DNA from: Minisyncoccota bacterium
Lineage (GTDB): Bacteria > Patescibacteriota > Minisyncoccia > UBA6257 > XYB1-36-10
Direction of reading: 5' to 3'
NCBI GenBank assembly: GCA_028709185.1
Contig: JAQVXM010000004.1
Span: 1 to 26,047, forward strand
Length of the DNA: 26,047 nt
Every line of letters starts with the position of its first letter. Positions within the stretch are counted from its first letter, which is position 1. A program made the position numbers and the translations under genes. Under the pieces are notes generated by a model, which had not been told where the DNA came from, did not search any database, and was given only the letters and a program-made list of their open reading frames with translations. Positions 23,258-26,047 of the stretch are shown in pieces.

Positions 23258-23263
23258 ATTATA
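23258..23263 (-). promoter_or_regulatory. -10 element of the 362-aa protein gene
   Basis: TATAAT on the minus strand preceded by AGGT; the -35 (TTATTT-like) is weak. The RNA start would be near 23251, leaving about 55 bases before ATG 23196. Confidence 0.4.
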
Positions 23264-23333
23264 ACCTTTTAAAAATAAAGAAATAAGTAAATGGTGTGGA
23301 AAAGATTTTTATAAAGAATAATACTTTTAAAAA

Positions 23334-23346
23334 ATAGCTAAGCTAT
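23334..23346 (-). terminator. Weak second terminator-like hairpin downstream of pnp
   Basis: ATAGC-TTA-GCTAT on the minus strand, flanked by A-runs and T-runs on both sides. The stem is short. It may back up the strong pnp terminator or be chance in AT-rich DNA. The surrounding gap 23197-23431 has no open reading frame of note; I see only the -10 element at 23258 and AT-rich sequence. Confidence 0.3.
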
Positions 23347-23431
23347 ATTTTTTTAATAAAAATTTTTTCACTAGTTTAAAGAGGTTTTGATTGGAGTTGA
23401 AATATAACAAATTTCCACTTTTGCGGTAATG

Positions 23432-23467
23432 ATAAAATAAAAAAGAAGCCCCGATAAAAGTCGGGGC
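23432..23467 (-). terminator. Intrinsic terminator of pnp
   Basis: On the minus strand GCCCCGA (23461-23467) pairs with TCGGGGC (23448-23454) around a six-base loop, followed by TTC and a T-rich tail to 23432. GC-rich stem in AT-rich surroundings; strong. Confidence 0.9.
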
Positions 23468-23469
23468 AA

Positions 23470-23502
23470 CTAAAATAATTTACAGCTTGCAAATTATTTT
23501 AG
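23470..23502 (-). repeat. Perfect 12-bp hairpin covering the pnp stop codon
   Basis: CTAAAATAATTT (23470-23481) and AAATTATTTTAG (23491-23502) with a nine-base loop. The arm at 23491-23502 includes the last codons and the stop of pnp. It lies just before the terminator stem and gives the mRNA two stacked 3' hairpins, which could slow 3' exonucleases, PNPase included. Confidence 0.75.
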
Positions 23503-25587
23503 CTGTTTAATAGAGAGACCAAGTTTGCCGTTATCTTTTTTAATGACTTTTGCGCGGACAAAATCCCCTACCTTTAAAACATCTTCCACATTTTTTACAA
23601 ATCCTTCTTTGAGTTCGGAAACGTGAATCATACCATCTTTGCCTCCTCCTAGATCAACGATTGCGCCGAATTCCAAAATGCGAACAATTGATCCTTCAAC
23701 AATTTCTCCGACTTCAAAATCTTTAGTAATGCTTTTTACTTCACGAAGAGCAGCTTCAAGCGATTCTTTAGTAGTGCCGCCAACATAAACCGTACCATCA
23801 TCATCAATATCAATCGTAGCGCCAGTTCGATCAATAATGCCGTTAATAACTTTACCACCCGGACCAATAAGTTCGCCTATTTTTTCCGGATTGATTTTAA
23901 CAACAGAAACTTGAGGAGCATATTTGGATATTTCCGGACGAGGAGCGGAGAGAGTTTTTTCCATATGAGAAAGAATTTCCAGGCGGGCGACTTTTGCCTG
24001 ATTCAAACCCTCGCGTAAAATTTCCGGAGTAACGCCATCAATTTTAACATCAAGCTGGACGGCGGTAACGCCATCACGAGTGCCAGCAACTTTAAAATCC
24101 ATATCGCCATAATGATCTTCCGGACCCTGAATATCAGTTAAAATTTTATAATTTCCTTCAGAATCAGACATGATACCCATAGCAATGCCAGCAACCGGTT
24201 TTTTAAGAGGAACACCAGCATCCATTAAAGAAAGGCAACCGGCGCAAACTGTCGCCATAGAGGAAGAGCCATTTGAAGAAACAACTTCGGAAACAACACG
24301 GACGGTGTAAGGAAAAACGTCGGTAGAAGGAACCATAGGCCGAAGAGCCTTTTCAGCAAGAGCGCCGTGGCCGATTTCACGGCGTCCCGGTCCGCGGAGC
24401 TGTTTTATTTCACCAACAGCATAAGGAGGAAAATTATAGTGGAGGAAAAATCTTTTTTTAACAATATCTTCCATGGTTTCTTCCAATTTTTCCTGTCCCG
24501 GAGGAGCAATAGTTGTAACAGCCAAGGCATGAGTTTCTCCGCGCATAAAAAGTCCCGTGCCATGAGTGCGTTCAAAAAGTTTAACTTCGGAATAAAGCGG
24601 ACGAATTTCATCAAGTTTGCGTCCATCAACACGTTTTTCTTTTTCAATCACATTTTTATGAACAATATCGTTAACAATTTCTTCAAAAATAATTTCGGAA
24701 TGTTTTAAATCTTCTTCAGAAAATTCACTTTCCGAAAGAAAAGAGGCAAACTCTTCTTTAACTTTTGAAACAGCGGATTCACGCGCCGTTTTTTCCTTAA
24801 GATAAAGAGATTTTTCCAATTTGTCCGTTAAAAAATTTTTAACAGCGGAAATAAATTCAGGGGAAGAATCAAGAAGAGCAACCGCGGTTTTATCTTTACC
24901 GACTTCTTTGACTATTTTTTCCTGAAAAGAGATGAGATTTTCTATTTCCATAAGCGCAGTTTTCATGCCATCTACAATTTCTTCCTCATTAGCTTCAAAG
25001 CCAGAAATTTCAATCATGTTTATTTTTCCTTTAATACCAGAAAAGAAAGCGTTGAAAGAAATTTTTCCTTTTTGAATTTCTTCAATAAGAGGATTTATTT
25101 TTAGTTCTCCATCAATTTTTGCCACTTGAACACCGCCAACCGGTCCGCTCCAAGGAATATCAGAAATAGCAAGAGCGGCGGAAGCAGCAATAAGAGAAAC
25201 AAAATCCGGGTCATTTTTTTCATCAATGGAAAAAATAGTCAGAACTACCTGAACTTCGCGACGGAGACGTTCATTAAAAAGCGGACGAATGGAGCGATCA
25301 ATTAAACGGCCAGAGAGAACGGCTTCGTCAGAAGTTTTTCCTTCACGACGAACAAAGCGACTGCCTAATATCTTGCCGGCAGCATAAAACTTTTCTTCAT
25401 AATTAACCGTGAGCGGAAAAAAATCTCCAGGTTGGTCGATTTTACCCATAACAGCAGTAGCAAGAACAACAGTGTCGCCATATTTAGCAAGAACAGAACC
25501 ATTGGTTTGGTCGGCCAAATCAGAAATTTCCAAGGAGAATTCGCGACCAGCAATAGTTGTAGAAAAATTTTTTCGATTAAGATTCAT
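23494..25587 (-). CDS. pnp: Polyribonucleotide nucleotidyltransferase (PNPase)
   Basis: 697 aa, phosphorolytic 3'-5' exoribonuclease of the RNA degradation machinery, acting as a trimer. First RNase PH domain 1-210 (with FVRREGKTSDEAVLSGRLIDRSIRPLF), helical linker 215-310, second RNase PH domain 320-545. Catalytic D491, D497 and K499 are present in GPEDHYGDMDFK (equivalents of E. coli D486, D492, K494). KH domain about 562-615 with loop IGPGGK, S1 domain about 625-697. Near full length (E. coli 711). ATG 25587 is 24 bases after the NYN gene stop; no Shine-Dalgarno is visible in the AT-rich gap, so it may be co-transcribed with the NYN gene or have a leaderless start. Confidence 0.97.
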   Translation of the reverse strand: MNLNRKNFSTTIAGREFSLEISDLADQTNGSVLAKYGDTVVLATAVMGKIDQPGDFFPLTVNYEEKFYAAGKILGSRFVRREGKTSDEAVLSGRLIDRSIRPLFNERLRREVQVVLTIFSIDEKNDPDFVSLIAASAALAISDIPWSGPVGGVQVAKIDGELKINPLIEEIQKGKISFNAFFSGIKGKINMIEISGFEANEEEIVDGMKTALMEIENLISFQEKIVKEVGKDKTAVALLDSSPEFISAVKNFLTDKLEKSLYLKEKTARESAVSKVKEEFASFLSESEFSEEDLKHSEIIFEEIVNDIVHKNVIEKEKRVDGRKLDEIRPLYSEVKLFERTHGTGLFMRGETHALAVTTIAPPGQEKLEETMEDIVKKRFFLHYNFPPYAVGEIKQLRGPGRREIGHGALAEKALRPMVPSTDVFPYTVRVVSEVVSSNGSSSMATVCAGCLSLMDAGVPLKKPVAGIAMGIMSDSEGNYKILTDIQGPEDHYGDMDFKVAGTRDGVTAVQLDVKIDGVTPEILREGLNQAKVARLEILSHMEKTLSAPRPEISKYAPQVSVVKINPEKIGELIGPGGKVINGIIDRTGATIDIDDDGTVYVGGTTKESLEAALREVKSITKDFEVGEIVEGSIVRILEFGAIVDLGGGKDGMIHVSELKEGFVKNVEDVLKVGDFVRAKVIKKDNGKLGLSIKQLK

Positions 25588-25611
25588 TTTATAAAATAAT
25601 TTTGATAATAT

Positions 25612-26047
25612 TTATCGCTTGATTCGAACAAGCATTTTAGGAACTTCTTCCAAGGCAATAAAAGCATCGGAAACTTCTTTCATTTTTGCATTACTGCTTC
25701 TTGAAAAAGCGGCTACTTCCACATCCTTACCCATCCCCCATTTTAAATATTCAATAAGAGGAAGAAAGTCGCCATCACCAGTGGCAAGGATTATAACATC
25801 GAGAGACGGCGCCATGCGAATAGCGTCAACCGCAAGACCGACGTCCCAGTCGGCTTTTTTGGCTCCGCCGGCAAAAATTTGGAGATCTTTAACGCGAAGC
25901 TGAATGCCGGATTTTTCAAGAGCGTCAAAAAAAGAAGCTTCACTTCGGCCGGTAGTTTTGGAAACTGTAAATTCGGTAGGTGTGTCACTTTTAACGACAT
26001 AAGCCAAAGCCCGGACAAGACTCCTTTTTCCAGTGAGACATTTTACA
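25612..26047 (-). CDS. NYN/LabA-type domain protein, 5' end cut by window edge
   Basis: About 145 residues visible, open to the right edge. The frame continues upstream of an internal TTG (26005-26007) as VKCLTGKRSLVRALAYVV, which matches the family's LVGKR-LVRAIAYV stretch, so the real start lies outside. The NYN (PIN-like) fold is indicated by ADWDVGLAVDAIRM (first acidic cluster visible), DVIILATGDGDFLPLIEYLKWGMGKDVEVAAF and the final helices. These are metal-dependent RNase-like folds; the first catalytic Asp (family VFIDGxN) is expected just beyond the edge. Function unknown; its place directly ahead of pnp on the same strand suggests a role in RNA processing, by inference. Confidence 0.88.
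   Translation of the reverse strand, partial: VKCLTGKRSLVRALAYVVKSDTPTEFTVSKTTGRSEASFFDALEKSGIQLRVKDLQIFAGGAKKADWDVGLAVDAIRMAPSLDVIILATGDGDFLPLIEYLKWGMGKDVEVAAFSRSSNAKMKEVSDAFIALEEVPKMLVRIKR

Noticed and set aside
23357..23399. A stretch resembling a single CRISPR-type repeat (TTTAAAGAGGTTTTGATTGG and onward)
   Set aside because: Only one copy, no spacers, no cas genes in the window; resemblance is by general look only.
26005..26007. TTG at 26005-26007 as the true start of the NYN protein
   Set aside because: The frame is open to the window edge and the upstream residues (GKRSLVRALAYVV) fit the family, so the gene is simply cut by the edge.

Overview
The window reads as AT-rich (roughly one third GC), compact, single-contig chromosomal DNA from a Candidate Phyla Radiation (Patescibacteria, Parcubacteria-like) bacterium. 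The grounds are: divergent short-format housekeeping proteins; a Parcubacteria-type PrgI/TraC/VirB4/TrbL secretion locus without outer-membrane genes; many one-TM proteins without known families; genes that overlap or abut with few Shine-Dalgarno sites; and tRNA genes without encoded CCA. TGA acts as a stop at least once (the VirB4 gene ends in TGA inside the start of the next gene), so the standard bacterial code is likely, not the UGA=Gly code of Gracilibacteria/Absconditabacteria. No database search was possible; lineage and functions come from motifs and context.

Left part (1-3205): the first 477 codons of uvrB (minus, cut by the window edge) diverge from an unknown 146-aa helical protein. 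The two consensus promoters overlap inside a 34-bp palindrome. An intrinsic terminator follows, then tyrS (plus). From 3198 to 4066, on the minus strand, lie tRNA-Arg(GCG), a 120-bp hairpin-rich element that repeats the 3' end of that tRNA, tRNA-Gly(GCC), and a NlpC/P60-like protein whose ATG starts two bases after the tRNA-Gly 3' end.

Centre (4077-15790, all minus, transcribed right to left): a ten-gene type IV secretion/pilus locus. In transcription order it encodes a one-TM protein, a 772-aa secreted protein with a C-terminal internal duplication, TrbL/VirB6, a Pro-rich protein, PrgI (VirB3-like), a TraC N-domain protein, VirB4 ATPase, a three-TM protein, a VirB2-like two-TM protein with a large exported domain, and a two-TM PH-like protein. 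No VirB7/8/9/10 or VirD4 gene is visible. The inner-membrane motor and pore are present; an outer-membrane core is not, at least here. An internal promoter ahead of the TraC-like gene is positioned to give a leaderless transcript.

Right part (15922-26047): rsmA, an exported protein ending in a 12-cysteine domain, a short UvrD/PcrA-type helicase, a membrane-anchored M23 peptidase (plus, promoter inside the helicase 5' end), YifB/ComM-type AAA ATPase, a DksA-like coiled coil without zinc finger, a one-TM protein with a long Pro/Ser-rich N-terminus, pnp with a hairpin over its stop codon plus a terminator, and a NYN/LabA-type nuclease-like protein cut by the right edge. Two wall hydrolase-like genes (NlpC/P60 and M23) close to the secretion locus would fit envelope remodelling for its assembly, but that link is inference.
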